Assembly (NCBI GenBank): GCA_026122225.1
Contig: JANEZZ010000729.1
Location: forward strand, 62,001 to 126,000
Length of the DNA stretch: 64,000 nt
From: Heloderma charlesbogerti
Taxonomy: Eukaryota; Chordata; Lepidosauria; Squamata; Helodermatidae
Direction of reading: 5' to 3'
Positions 21,286-31,683 of the stretch are shown here, piece after piece. A program made the translations under genes and the position numbers. Position 1 is the first letter of the stretch, and the number at the start of each line of letters is the position of its first letter. The notes under the pieces were generated by a model. That model did no database searches. It saw only the letters and a program-made list of their open reading frames with translations, and had not been told where the DNA came from.

Positions 21286-21827
21286 TTCTGAAATGCTTCC
21301 AAATCCAAATTCCTTCCTACAGCTCTCTGTCCATGTGCAGTACATGGAGTTGTTTTTCTGGTGATGCAACCATTTTTAAAAATCAACCTGAACTTGATGA
21401 GCTAGTATTGCAATATTCTTAGCATACAGACCTGTCCAGCAAAGGTAATCTGAATGTGGTAGAAATTGAGGATATAAGACAATGAATGTTTTATCCTGGC
21501 AGATCATCTGCCAAGAAAAAGATGGATGCTTACATACATGCTCATTCAACTAGCCCACTAGTCTGGAACTGAGGGACTTATCACTCTTATGCAATATATG
21601 GTGAAAACGTTTTCCTGTACCATAAAATTGCTTACCCATCTTATGAAGTACTTGCTGTTTGTTTTATTTGCGCACATGCAAATTTCTTCATTTTTATTAA
21701 CAGCACTGCTCACAAACCCAATGAATGCAGATATTCAAATCGGAAATAGAAACATCTCAAATGCAGCAGTTGCAAATTCAACAATGGTGCCAAAATGGAA
21801 GTACATATAAATAAATAAAAAACCCTA

Positions 21828-22040
21828 CTCTTTTATTTCATTCATTCAGGTATTACATTTCTATGCTGTCCAATAATCAAAGCTCTCTGGGCGGCTCACA
21901 AAAAATTAAAATCCTAAAATATAACACAATAAACCTAAAACCTAATACAAAACCGTTAGCATACAAACAAAAAAGAACAGCTTGAAACTATTAACAATAA
22001 ACTACCAGGACCTGATAAATCATCCAACATTACTAAGTCC
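21828..22040 (-). mobile_element. L2-like LINE 3' end
   Basis: Left end TTTATTTCATTCATTCAG is the terminal short repeat, followed by TTACATTTCTATGCTGTCCA, AAAGCTCTCTGGGCGGCTCA and an A-rich stretch, matching 24785-24900 and 34005-34110. Confidence 0.65.
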
Positions 22041-22414
22041 ATCATATGCCATCAACTATAATCGCACATTTCAGTGCTCCTCCAGTCCTCAGTGAACTTG
22101 ATGCATGCAGGTCACAGAGCACATTTAAGGATGTATCCAGGCCAGAAATACTGCTCTTACATTTTTGGAATAAGAAAAAACCAGCACAAATACCCCTGAT
22201 CCCCGCCCTTGGATGACCTGCTATTTTGTCAGTAAGATGGTTTCTTCTTCTTTCCTTCCTTTCCTTACAATTCTTTGGAGGCTGGGCACAAGGTCTTTCC
22301 AGCAGGGTCTGAGGCAGCGGGCAAACGGGTCCAGGAATCAGTATCCACCTTGTGGGAGCGAGCAGAAGCGGGAAGCTAGGAACCAGTAGAATCTGAGCCA
22401 GCCCAGAGGCAGTG

Positions 22415-22448
22415 AGTGTGTGTGCGTGCGTGCGTGCGTGCGTGCGTG
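22415..22448 (+). repeat. (TG)n/(GCGT)n microsatellite
   Basis: GTGTGTGTGC followed by seven GCGT/TGCG units. Confidence 0.85.
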
Positions 22449-22609
22449 GACGCACACTCACGCGCTCTGGAACTTACTATAAAAGCTGTGTGTGAGGGAG
22501 GTGGCTGTAGGGTGAAACAACCTCTGCCTGCTCCCATGGAAGCCATTTCTCCCTGCTGGAGGGTAAAAGGGGAATCAAAATCATCCCTTCTCCCCACTGT
22601 AGACAGATG

Positions 22610-22990
22610 CTGGGCATCTCTACACCAGCCTAAAATCTTGCATTTAAAAGGGGGCTTTCTGCTTCTGTTTTAGATGCAGGATCACAACGACTCCCTTTTT
22701 CACATGCTTCCTTTCTCCCCTCCCCTTCTCCCCATATCTGAGTCTTCCATTATCTTTCATTGATCTCGCTCCTCTTCTTGCCGCTTTTACGCTTTTCATG
22801 GAGGAAAATGAAGCAGAACGCAAGGGGGTAATTTGGTAGTTCATTCTCTGTGATCTATTTAAAAACGGAACCAAGGACATTTAGTGCAGGAGACGCCCTG
22901 GAGGGTCACGGCGTCATGGAAAGAGCCCGCGAACTTCCGTGAGGGAGCCATCTCAATTGCAGGATAAAAGCTCCATGTGAAGAAAGCCGC
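22610..22990 (+). repeat. Unclassified dispersed repeat, copy 2
   Basis: Same orientation as 20482-20847 and about 2.1 kb from it. Carries GGAGACGCCCTGGAGG and TCACGGCGTC like copy 1. The intervening DNA is different, so this is not a simple tandem duplication. Confidence 0.75.
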
Positions 22991-22999
22991 TATATCAGA

Positions 23000-23630
23000 T
23001 CTTTGGGGCTCAGGTTTCTGTTGGCAAGGTTCTGCCCTTGTTGTAAAAGGGATGACCTACAGAAAGCAAGGTTAGATTTGAACTGCCAAGGAATTCCTTG
23101 GCAACATTAAATTGGAATCTGGGCAGTTTCAAAAGTGGCTGCCCAATTTAGCACTGAGAGTTTGGCATTGGGTTTCAGCATTTACAGCAACAAAAAGTGG
23201 GCCAAAGAGAAAGATGAATGGTGCCTCCGGTGCCCATTGAAAGAGGTGGCATCAGCCACTGGATCAAATGACTATGAACACAACGGTGGTTATGCAAGAG
23301 CATGCCAGGTCTTCATACACAATAGGAGGGCGGCCAGTCACTCTTACCCAGATTTCATCAACTTTCCCTGGGATTTTTCATTCTGAGGTCAACATCAGAG
23401 TTCATGTGTTCAGAAGGTGACCAAACCGCAGACCATCGCGAAATGCTCCCTTCTGAGCCCAGGAAGGGGATGTGATTCATTTTGAAAGCTGTCTGGATTT
23501 GGAGTCAGGATAGCTGTGACCATGCTGTGTGCATTTACTTTTACACATGACACACATACTCTGCATTTCCTCCAGAAAGCTCCTACTGCTCAGATGTGGT
23601 TCCTGGATGCTCTTTCCATGCCTGCACTTG
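23000..23630. other. No recognised feature
   Basis: Mixed sequence with no named repeat or exon. Confidence 0.3.
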
Positions 23631-23638
23631 ATGAGGAT

Positions 23639-24169
23639 CAGGGCTGGCTCCAGGCCTCGTTAGGCAAGACACCCTCCGGGGGGCCCTCCCTCACCGAGCC
23701 TCCCTTATCGCCACCATGGTCACCAGCTGCACTTGCTCCCCACCCTCTTCCTCAACGCTGCTACCAACTGCTTGCCTAGCAGTGCCCTCTCCTGCTCCCC
23801 CTTCTCACCCCCACCATTGTCTGGGCCAGAGTTGGAAGCAAGTGAGGAAGCTGCAATAGGGAAGAGGAATGTGAGAACACAGGAACACTGGAAGCTGCCT
23901 GATACTGAAACAGACCGTTGGTCCTTCCAGACCAGTATTATCAACTCTGACTGGCAGCAGCTTTCTAGGATTTCAGGCAAGATTCTTTCCTAGCCCTACC
24001 TGGAGATGCTGGGAATCAAACCTGGGACCTTCTGCATGTGAAGCGGGGGCTCTGCTGCTGTGCCATGGCTAAGAGGAGGAGCAAGTCCAGGGGGCTCTTG
24101 TTAGTGGGCCCCTGCTGGGTGTGAGCCATTGGCAGGTGCTGGCCATGCCTACCCTTGACGCCAGCCCTG
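23639..24169 (-). mobile_element. CAGGGCTGG-type hAT-like MITE, copy 3, with nested SINE
   Basis: Left end CAGGGCTGGCTCCAGG, right end CTTGACGCCAGCCCTG. The flanks ATGAGGAT (23631-23638) and ATGGGGAT (24170-24177) match at 7 of 8 bases. A SINE at 23869-24070 splits it, with AAGAGGA on both sides. Confidence 0.88.
23869..24070 (-). mobile_element. tRNA-derived SINE nested in a MITE
   Basis: Complement-strand SINE: GGAAGCTGCCTGATACTG, CCTACCTGGAGATGCTGGG, TCAAACCTGGGACC. Flanked by AAGAGGA at 23862-23868 and 24071-24077, its target duplication, which shows it entered an already resident MITE. Confidence 0.82.
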
Positions 24170-24177
24170 ATGGGGAT

Positions 24178-24784
24178 GGCCGAACTTGGTTTCAGCAGTA
24201 GAACTGCCATTATCTCCCATCAAACCTCTTGTCCAGTTAAGCCCCACGGTTACAGGCACTGTGCTGCGGATTGCCGCCAGAAGCTGGGAGTGTAAGATGG
24301 GAGACAGCTGTTCACACCCCCTTTTCGGAGGCATCTAGCTGGCTGCCGTGGAAAGCAGGCTGCAGGGCTCCCCTCTAATGTTATTTGCTTATTTTATTTG
24401 TATTGCTTTAAGAAAAGTGTGCCCTGCCTCTTGACTTAAGCCACCCTCCAGGCAGCTGAGAAGGGACTTCTTTCAAAATGATAAAAAACATTGTTGGCAA
24501 TCTTAAAACGAAGCAGCAATGACAGCATAATTAAAGCAAGAAAACAATAACAGATGAATCATGAATCAGAGTTAATACCCAGGCACACCCAGCCCAGGGA
24601 GCCCGGTAGCAAATAACTGTAAAGAAAGAGCAGCTCCGTCTACATGAAATGCAATGAAATAAAGGGGCCTTCAACACTATAAAAACCCAGAGCGAATGAA
24701 AGGGACGGCGCCAGGAGCCTAAAGCATAACAGAGTTCAGCAGTTTATGGCTGCCTTTCACAACATGGCGTCTTTCTTTTTTTTC
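24178..24784. other. Mostly unassigned
   Basis: 24363-24560 is AT-rich and may be an old LINE tail. Otherwise nothing recognised. Confidence 0.3.
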
Positions 24785-24989
24785 CATTTCATTTCATTTA
24801 TTACATTTCTATACCGCCCCATAGCTGAAGTTCTCTGGGTGGTTCACAAAAATTAAAAACCATTCAAATACATTATATAAAATATAAAAACGATTCACAC
24901 AATGACACAAAACAAATACCACACACAACAACAACATATATCTAGAACAGTTTAAAACTGTCAGCCAGAGACAATCAAGAGACTCATTT
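24785..24989 (-). mobile_element. L2-like LINE 3' end, left part
   Basis: TTCATTTATTACATTTCTAT, ACCGCCCCATAGCTGAAG and TTCTCTGGGTGGTTCAC, then an A-rich stretch: the complement of an L2-like 3' end. It is cut at 24989 by the next element and resumes at 25885. Confidence 0.7.
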
Positions 24990-25884
24990 TAGGGATGTAC
25001 GAAAGTCAATTGCCTTTAATGAAATTTGATTCGCGGTGGGGGGGAGGCGCTCTGTCCCTCCCCCTGAAATTCTGGCCGGGGGGTGAGGTGCTCCGTCCCT
25101 CCACCCCCGAATCCTGGCCGGCCAGGCCCGCAAATGGCGGCGGCCGTAGCCGCCGCCGTTTGCGTCCCTGCAGTCAGCCGTGATAGGCTACGTAAATGTT
25201 TATGTAGCCTATCACGGCTGAGTAAAAAAAACAACAACAAACTGCGCGTACGCAAATGGCGGTGCCCATGGGCGCCGCCATTTGCGTTCCTTATTTTGGC
25301 ATGTCTAGTCTACGTAAACATTTACGTAGACTACGGCGAAAATAAGGGGAACGCAAATAGCGTAGCATCTACGCTATTTGTGTTCCCCTTATTTTTGCCA
25401 TAGTCTACGTAAATGTTTATGTAGACTAGACGTGCCAAAATAAGGGATGCAAATGGCGGCGCCCATGGGCGCCGCCATTTGCGTACACGTGGGGTTTTTT
25501 TGTTTTTTTTACTCAGCCGTGATAGGCTACGTAAACATTTACGTAGCCTATCACAGTATTTTTTAAAAATCTAGCTGCGATAGGCTACGTAAATCTTTAC
25601 ATAGCCTATCACATTTTTTTTTTTACTGGAAATGGCGGCGGCGGCCGCTGGTCAGAAGACCGGCCACTGCCACCAAACCGCCGCAGAACTGCCGCCGAAC
25701 CGCCGCTGAACTGCCGCCGAACCGCCGCCGAACTGCCGCCGCCACTGCCACCTCCAGGAGGATTTGCCCAAGGTAAGTCCCGTCCCGGGGGGGTGGCAGA
25801 CCATTTTGCCACCAATTTCGGGGGGCCGAATGCGCTGGCATTCAGCCTCCCCGAGATTCATGGCAAAATTCTCTGACATCCCTA
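24990..25884. mobile_element. Hairpin-array hAT-like element, copy 3
   Basis: Starts TAGGGATGTACG, ends CTCTGACATCCCTA. ACTCATTT (24982-24989) and ACTCATTA (from 25884) flank it, 7 of 8 matching if the last A is counted as target. The core is palindromic about 25367 with B, A, B, C, centre, C, B, A, A hairpins. AGGTAAGT faces outward at 25771-25778. The right subterminal block (25625-25745) has CGCCGAACTGC-type tandem words. Confidence 0.87.
25177..25556. repeat. 380-bp palindrome built of smaller palindromes
   Basis: Symmetry axis near 25367. Hairpins at 25177-25218 (A), 25251-25287 (B), 25306-25333 (C), 25347-25388 (centre, GAACGCAAATAGCGTAG), 25400-25428 (C), 25449-25482 (B) and 25515-25556 (A). 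A further A lies outside at 25576-25613 and a B at 25130-25164. The order matches the element at 13585. Confidence 0.9.
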
Positions 25885-26045
25885 CTCATTATATGCTACC
25901 AAATGCCTGAGAGAAGAGGGCAGTTTTAACCTGATGCAGAAAAGATGACAATGTTGGCGCCAGGTGGGCCTCGTAAAGGAGATTATTCCACAAATGGGGA
26001 GCCACCACCAAAAAGGCCCTCTGCCTCGTTGCTGCCCCCCAAGCC
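25885..26045 (-). mobile_element. L2-like LINE, right part
   Basis: CCAAATGCCTGAGAGAAGAG, CAATGTTGGCGCCAGGTG and GAGCCACCACCAAAAAGGCC continue the fragment ending at 24989. Together they show that the hairpin-array element jumped into a resident L2 copy. Confidence 0.7.
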
Positions 26046-26155
26046 TCCCTAGGATGTTTGTGGCTACAGCTCCCATCATTCCTACCATTGACTGTGCTGG
26101 CTCGATTGATGAAAACTGTAGTCCAAAACCTCTGAGGAGAGCACCACACATGGGA
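26046..26155. mobile_element. Palindromic MITE, truncated
   Basis: GGCTACAGCTCCCATCATTC and AAACTGTAGTCCAAAACCTC are the two inverted halves. Outer ends missing. Confidence 0.5.
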
Positions 26156-26347
26156 TAAGGCTGATGAATGGCCTAAATCCCTGTACCAGATTTAGGCTCA
26201 GGTGGCGCTACATGGAGAAGAGCAGACACATTACGGATGGTCACAGTAATGTTCTATGACATATAAAACATTTCCTCAGTTAGGTCAATGGAGTTACCAT
26301 GGTCACAAGAGACTGAGAACAGCTGTGTGTGTGAGCTCCTTCCAAAT

Positions 26348-26588
26348 ACGGGGTGTTGAACCTCAGATATGTGGGCCACATCCAGTGCACCTGGGGTCCC
26401 AATCCAGCTCTCCAGGGTTCCCCATCTCAGCATGCCCCCATACCTTGTCCCTGTCCCCTAGCATAAAGTAAGAGCTTTATGCTGGTATTTTTGGAATTTT
26501 CAGCCCCACCCACCATTGGAATGTGGCCCCTGAGAGCTTCTCTGAAATTGGATTTGGCCCTCGGACTGAAAGAGGTTCAACACCCTTG
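26348..26588 (-). mobile_element. GGGTGTTGAACC-type hAT-like MITE, copy 1
   Basis: Left end ACGGGGTGTTGAACCTC, right end GAGGTTCAACACCCTTG. The flanks TTCCAAAT (26340-26347) and TTCTAAAT (26589-26596) match at 7 of 8 bases. Related in inverted orientation to 35912-36245. Confidence 0.82.
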
Positions 26589-26599
26589 TTCTAAATGAA

Positions 26600-27477
26600 G
26601 GGGGGGCTGCAAGAATACATCTGTGCACTTGCGCCAATCCCATTAGTTTCTGTGATACTTTTGTAAGATATTGAATAGGATAGGATAGGATAGAAATTTT
26701 ATTTGCATCAGCCACAAACCATTGCAATGAGCATATGTCAAACTAAAAACTATAATAATCATTTAAACCAGCCATAGAAAACATCAAATATAAGACACTA
26801 CTAAGCAAATAAAATTACCAAACTAGTTTTTTTTTTTTTAATTACAACTCAGGGCACTTCATTTTAATGGTGGCTGCCAAAAAGTTTGCAGACTTTGCTA
26901 TCACCAGTTTATCTCAGTTCACAGGGAGGGTGGATACATACAAATTAGATGAGCATCCTGAGAGAGATTCTAGTAGTGGGGTAATAAATGCTTTCTGCAA
27001 AGCATATAAAAGGAGGTGGGATGTTGCTAGCTTGCAATGGATTTTGCCCCAGCCTATTTTTAGGGTGCAATCAATGAGCCCAATCCCAGTGACTACATTG
27101 ATCTGAGAGTGCTTTAACTTTCACTGGATATTGCACGCTATTTTCAGACGTGCAGACTCCGTGGAACTGAAGACAGATGCTGCTTTACCACAGGACCTAA
27201 TTTTTGAAACTTTTATATGGGATCCTTACAATAGGCAAAGGCACATGAGTGCAGGTTTCTGTATATGACTGAATCTATTGTTCTACACAGCACAGTGAAA
27301 GAGAACCTTACAGTAACAAGGTTAAAGGCATGTTGAAAGATGCAGAGTGTGATGGGAAAAATGATGACATGTTAACAGCCCAACAAAAATGAAACAGAAG
27401 GAATTTGTGATGTCACCGGTACCTGGAGTTTCATAGTAGTCCGGCACCAGGGAAATACAGCTTTTTCTTGGTATCGG
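26600..27477. other. No recognised feature
   Basis: Short (GGATA)n patch near 26677-26692 and a T run near 26828. Nothing else assigned. Confidence 0.3.
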
Positions 27478-27560
27478 TTATTATTATTATTATTGTTATA
27501 TTTATCATCATCATCATCATCATTTCCATACTGCCCAATGGCCAAAGCTCTCTTGTGTGA
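27478..27560 (-). mobile_element. L2-like 3' tail with (TTA)n and (CAT)n
   Basis: TTATTATTATTATTATTG and CATCATCATCATCATCAT precede TTTCCATACTGCCCAATGGC and CAAAGCTCTCTTG, a worn L2-like 3' end. Confidence 0.5.
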
Positions 27561-27663
27561 TTAGAAACAAATGGTATAATTCTGAAAATTGCAGGAGACT
27601 CTTATTTCAAATACACCTCTGCCCTTGAGAAATATTTATATGGAAAAAATTAAAAATGTACTC

Positions 27664-27899
27664 CAGGCCACATCTACATCTCGTGTCATATCAATACGAT
27701 CCCATCATGGTGACACTATATCCCACTTGCGCATTTATACCTCGTAGCACACACAATGACCTCTGTTGCACTATTTTGGATAATATGGAATAAAAAGCAG
27801 GAAATAATGCTAGAAAAGCAGTATACGGAATGCGTCTTGTGCCCTAAGAGCTATCGGCGTACCAATACCAGTAAAAAGCACTAGGGTAGATGCAGCCCA
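27664..27899. mobile_element. Possible MITE with GGC(C/T)RCATCTAC ends
   Basis: CAGGCCACATCTACATC on the left and GGGTAGATGCAGCCCA on the right are partial inverted repeats. No target duplication could be read. Confidence 0.35.
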
Positions 27900-28224
27900 A
27901 GGGTGTTCCATCAGTCATATCCATGGGACAAGCACACACAGGTTCAAATTGCCACGTGCCATGTGCCCTTGTTGTGGGCGATGCTTCATTTCAACATGGA
28001 GCATGAGGGAGTCACAGAGAGGGAAGGAGGTGTGGCAGAGAGCCCCATGCTCACACCCTCAGCTTCTTCCCTCTTGAGTTTCTGCCTGTCCACCCAGCAC
28101 CATAAAGATAACTAGGACTGCAAGCTGCACCAGCTGAGACACAGACATTTTCCTTCACCTTAGAAGCTGGAGCTGTGGATCATGGTCAGGGTTAATACCC
28201 AGGTGCCACACAAGGGGATTAGAT

Positions 28225-28400
28225 CAGTGGAGGCTAGTGGCTGCGATGTCTGTCAGTGGGGTGGTGAATCCACTCTGGGTTTCAGTCAGAACCAGTCAGT
28301 GATGCACCTTGGAGAGCTCCGTCAGAGTTCTGACTGGTTCTGACTGAAACCCAGAGTAGATACTCCACCCCATTGACATCAGAGCCACCAGCCTCCACTG
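28225..28400. mobile_element. CAGTGGAGGCT palindromic hAT-like MITE
   Basis: 176 bases, almost entirely one palindrome: CAGTGGAGGCTAGTGGCT ... AGCCACCAGCCTCCACTG, with GGGTTTCAGTCAGAACCAGT and its complement inside. The flanks GATTAGAT (28217-28224) and GATGAGAT (28401-28408) match at 7 of 8 bases. Second copy at 50284. Confidence 0.87.
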
Positions 28401-28468
28401 GATGAGATAGCCAGCATCTACACTCTTCGTTGTGAAAACTCTGTATATCTTGTGTTGAAGGCCCATAG

Positions 28469-28626
28469 CAACCTTCTCTAACTGGGGGCCCTCCAGACGT
28501 CTTGGACTACAACTCCCATAACTCCCAACCAGCTATACTGGGAGTTGGAGTCCAACACATACTGGCTGAGGGAGTATGGGATGAGTAGTCCAACACATCT
28601 GGAGGGCACTCCGATGCAGGAGGCTG
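28469..28626. mobile_element. Palindromic MITE (ATGTTTTGGACTAC family)
   Basis: CAACCTTCTCTAACTGG ... GATGCAGGAGGCTG ends; inner GTCTTGGACTACAACTCCCA and GAGTAGTCCAACACATCTGG. The flanks GCCCATAG (28461-28468) and GCCCAGAG (28627-28634) match at 7 of 8 bases. Confidence 0.78.
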
Positions 28627-28779
28627 GCCCAGAGGCAGAGTTCGGGCTTCTTTTGGATAGGGCATTTTTTGTCTTCCAAAGAAGAAGTCTGTGCCAAAGG
28701 ATCTCATAATCCCCAACAGCGGGACGTTTCTCACGGGAGTCCCAGAGCTGATGTGACAGCCGCACGCCAGTCCTATCTC

Positions 28780-30180
28780 AGTTTTAGAGACACTGGGTAA
28801 TTACTCAGTGACCTTGCTCAGCATTGGCTTTGATGCGCCGTACGAAAAGGCACAGAGGAGTCATTCAGGAGCGATGGGGTGATGGCTGTTGGTTTTGAGG
28901 CTTAGTATCTTGGTGCAATCTTCAGAGGGAACCGGAGCCTCTTGCTCGCTCCCTTACACAGGCATTGAGCTGGCAGTGATGCCTGGTGGAACATCGTGTG
29001 CTCAGGTGTAATTTCAGCACCTACTGAGCGGCTCTCGGCTTGTTTTAGCCAAGGAAAGAACAGGAAGAGCATGTTTGCCACGAGTGTTAGAAAACTTTGC
29101 TCACTCCTCAACCCCACCTTCTTAATTATATCCTAGCTGTGCTTCTTGTCTGAAGCACATGACGCACACAGCATGTAGGGATACAAATCAAGCACCTATT
29201 TTGTCCCATTCCTGGGTCTCTGGAGCTCGCTCACTCACACCAGCCCAGCTGCCTTTTCCCGAAGCATCTCTCCGTCCTCTGTGGCTGAGGATGGGCAGAC
29301 ACAGCAAGCCCTGTACCCACATCTTGCAGGGTGAACCCGGAGTGCCGTCAGGCAGCGCGGCGGACAGAAGCTAAGAGGGACAGAGGCAAAGGATTCTGGG
29401 TAATTTTATGCAAGGCCTCTGGGCGAGACCTAGGCATGATGCCCACCTAGGAGTCCCAGCAGACCCATGGCTGGTGCTGTTCTGCATTCTGATTTCCCAC
29501 CTGCTAAAAGAAGTGGCAAAATAAGCGACATTGTGACTGTGGGCAAACTCCAAACCCAGGTTGCTTTGCCCTTGGATCATGTTCACGGATTGTCCAGGGG
29601 AGAATAGGAGATGGCCCCCCAAGGTCCACTTCCTGTCACCTCAGCGGCAGCAGACTCCGTTCCTGGTTTAATTCATTCTCCTCTGCCCCTCTGGCTGCTT
29701 TCTTTGGGGAGCCTGAGACTCCTTTCAGCTTTATGACACCAAGTTTACCTCATTCACTACCTGAAAGTGAGCAAAAAGCAGGTGGAGACAGAGACCACTT
29801 GGGGGATGGCCAGACTCTGCTTCCTAACAACCTAACAATCATGCTACACCCCTTGGCAGGAGGCCTTCATACTTATAATGGGATCCTTAGCTGCAATAAC
29901 AGAGCAATCCTAAGGTGGTGGTGGGGTGATCCTGGCTTTCGCCTGCCAGGGTGGAAAGGGGGGCAGCCCTTCCCCACTGCTCTAATTGCCTCCAGGGGGA
30001 AGGGATTTACTACACGAGACCTCTGGCTGGGGTCCCATTTCTCTCGCAGAGGGGATAGTCCACAGTATCTTACAGCTCTTGGGACACCCTCCCAAAGAAC
30101 ACAGGATTGCACCCTTTGGCTAGTTTCTCTCCTCGGCCCCCCGCGGTGCACAAACAATTCACAGCAGAACAGCACCAAAC
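28780..30180. other. No recognised gene; possible old repeat
   Basis: 29880-30130 starts GAGCAATCCTAAGGTGGTGG and ends CAGGATTGCACCCTTTGG, weakly inverted, and may be an old MITE. The rest is unassigned. Confidence 0.3.
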
Positions 30181-30184
30181 TTAT

Positions 30185-30250
30185 CTGGGGTGGTTTAATT
30201 AGGGTGGGAGTGCTGAGTCAATTAATCAGTTAGCTTGATTGATTAAAAAA
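30185..30250. promoter_or_regulatory. Possible regulatory block with homeodomain- and AP-1-like sites
   Basis: Within 65 bases: TTTAATTAGG, TGAGTCA, CAATTAATCAG and TTGATTGATTAAA. The cluster is visible; regulatory function is a guess without conservation data. Confidence 0.15.
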
Positions 30251-30295
30251 AACACCCTTGATTGCCTAAAAAGGTGTCCCAAATAATTGGAAGGC

Positions 30296-30298
30296 ACA

Positions 30299-30332
<34 letters not shown>

Positions 30333-30340
30333 TCCCTCTC
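30296..30340 (+). repeat. (TC)n microsatellite
   Basis: Nearly uninterrupted CT/TC dinucleotides with one G. Confidence 0.9.
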
Positions 30341-30506
30341 TTTTTTAAGGTTAATTAGGTGTTTGACACATCTGTGTCACTATCCAACATGGGAGGCCTT
30401 TGTTCCTCTTCACTTTGGGGGGTAAAGGCTGTGAGTTTCCTCTTGGCTTTCTCCCTAAGGACCCTGCCAACTGTGTCACAGGCCTGTGGAGCATCTTTCT
30501 CTGGGG

Positions 30507-30624
30507 CACCCTTTCCCAAGCCGGTGCCCTCCAAGGGCTACTATGTGTTGGGCTACTATGCTGTCTGGGGATGATGGGAGAAGTAGTCTAACACATCTGG
30601 GGGGCACCAGGATGTGGGAAGCTG
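30507..30624. mobile_element. Palindromic MITE (ATGTTTTGGACTAC family)
   Basis: CCCAAGCCGGTGCCCTCC ... GGGGGGCACCAGGATGTGGG, with GGGAGAAGTAGTCTAACACA inside. Left half degraded; no duplication readable. Confidence 0.6.
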
Positions 30625-31435
30625 CTCCAAGTTCCCCTCCTGCTCCTGGTGGGAGTCCAAGCCCTGTAGTGAACAACTTCAAACACTTCATAAAGTGGTC
30701 CTCAAATGTCCTCCGCCTTACTAGAATCAGCCTTGTTCTCATTCTGATCTTTTCTCTGCAATTTGATTTTGCTGGCTTTGGGGTTCATTTTTTTATCCTT
30801 TGTGGTATTTTCTTAAAATGCAAGATTTCACATAGCAATCAGAGTTTGAGATTTGCATTCAAATCCAGGATCACGTACAGTGGTAGAAAACAGTCTGGGA
30901 AAAGGTGTTTAGAAAGTTATGATGCACATAATATTCTCTGGAGACTTTCTTTACTCTCTTTCCTGGCATTCTCTCTCGGTCCCAGAGTGCACAAATTCTG
31001 CTTCCAGTGGGAATGCCCAGAATTCTTTACACCCTGAGTTACATACATTCAGGAATGCATTGATGAAGCAACTCAGATCTTGCTGCATGTTTGTGTTAGC
31101 TGTCAGCTTAAAAAGCAAAATACACAGAGCCAACATTCTCTGGCATTTATTTGGGTGACAAAGTAGATTGGCCAGAATCATGCTGGTTTAGTCATGAAGA
31201 CAAAATTAATCTGTTTAATCCTCCCACCCATCTGTCTTCACATAGGTACGCATATTCCCCACCTTGCATAATTTCATACACAGGAAATACACAATAGAGC
31301 CAGCGGTCACCACACAACCCTTGACTTCCTTGTCTTGCTCAACAGGCACAAGGAGTCCAAGCGCAGAAGAATCAGTACAAACAGCTCAAGTCCCAGACGT
31401 CAGGGCTCTAAGGCAGCAAAAAGAAACAGGTGGGG

Positions 31436-31618
31436 CTGCAGCTGAGCAGCAGGGCACCAGCTTTGCATGCGAAAGGTTTCGCATCCAGTTCCTGGTATTT
31501 CCACATAGGGTTGGGAAAGACTTAGGTCAGAAACCCTGAAGAGCCACTGCCAGTCAGTGTAAACGATTCTGAGCTGGATCGACCAACGGTCCAAATCCGT
31601 ATAAGGCAGCTTCCTACT
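31436..31618 (+). mobile_element. tRNA-derived SINE
   Basis: CAGCAGGGCACCAGCTTTGC, a B-box-like GGTTTCGCATCC, core CACTGCCAGTCAGTGTAAAC and 3' end ATAAGGCAGCTTCCTA. Confidence 0.78.
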
Positions 31619-31683
31619 GCGCTGGGTGATGGTGCCATTCAGTGAAGAGGCCAGGTAGGCTTGTGAGCAAAAGGCCCTAGAAT

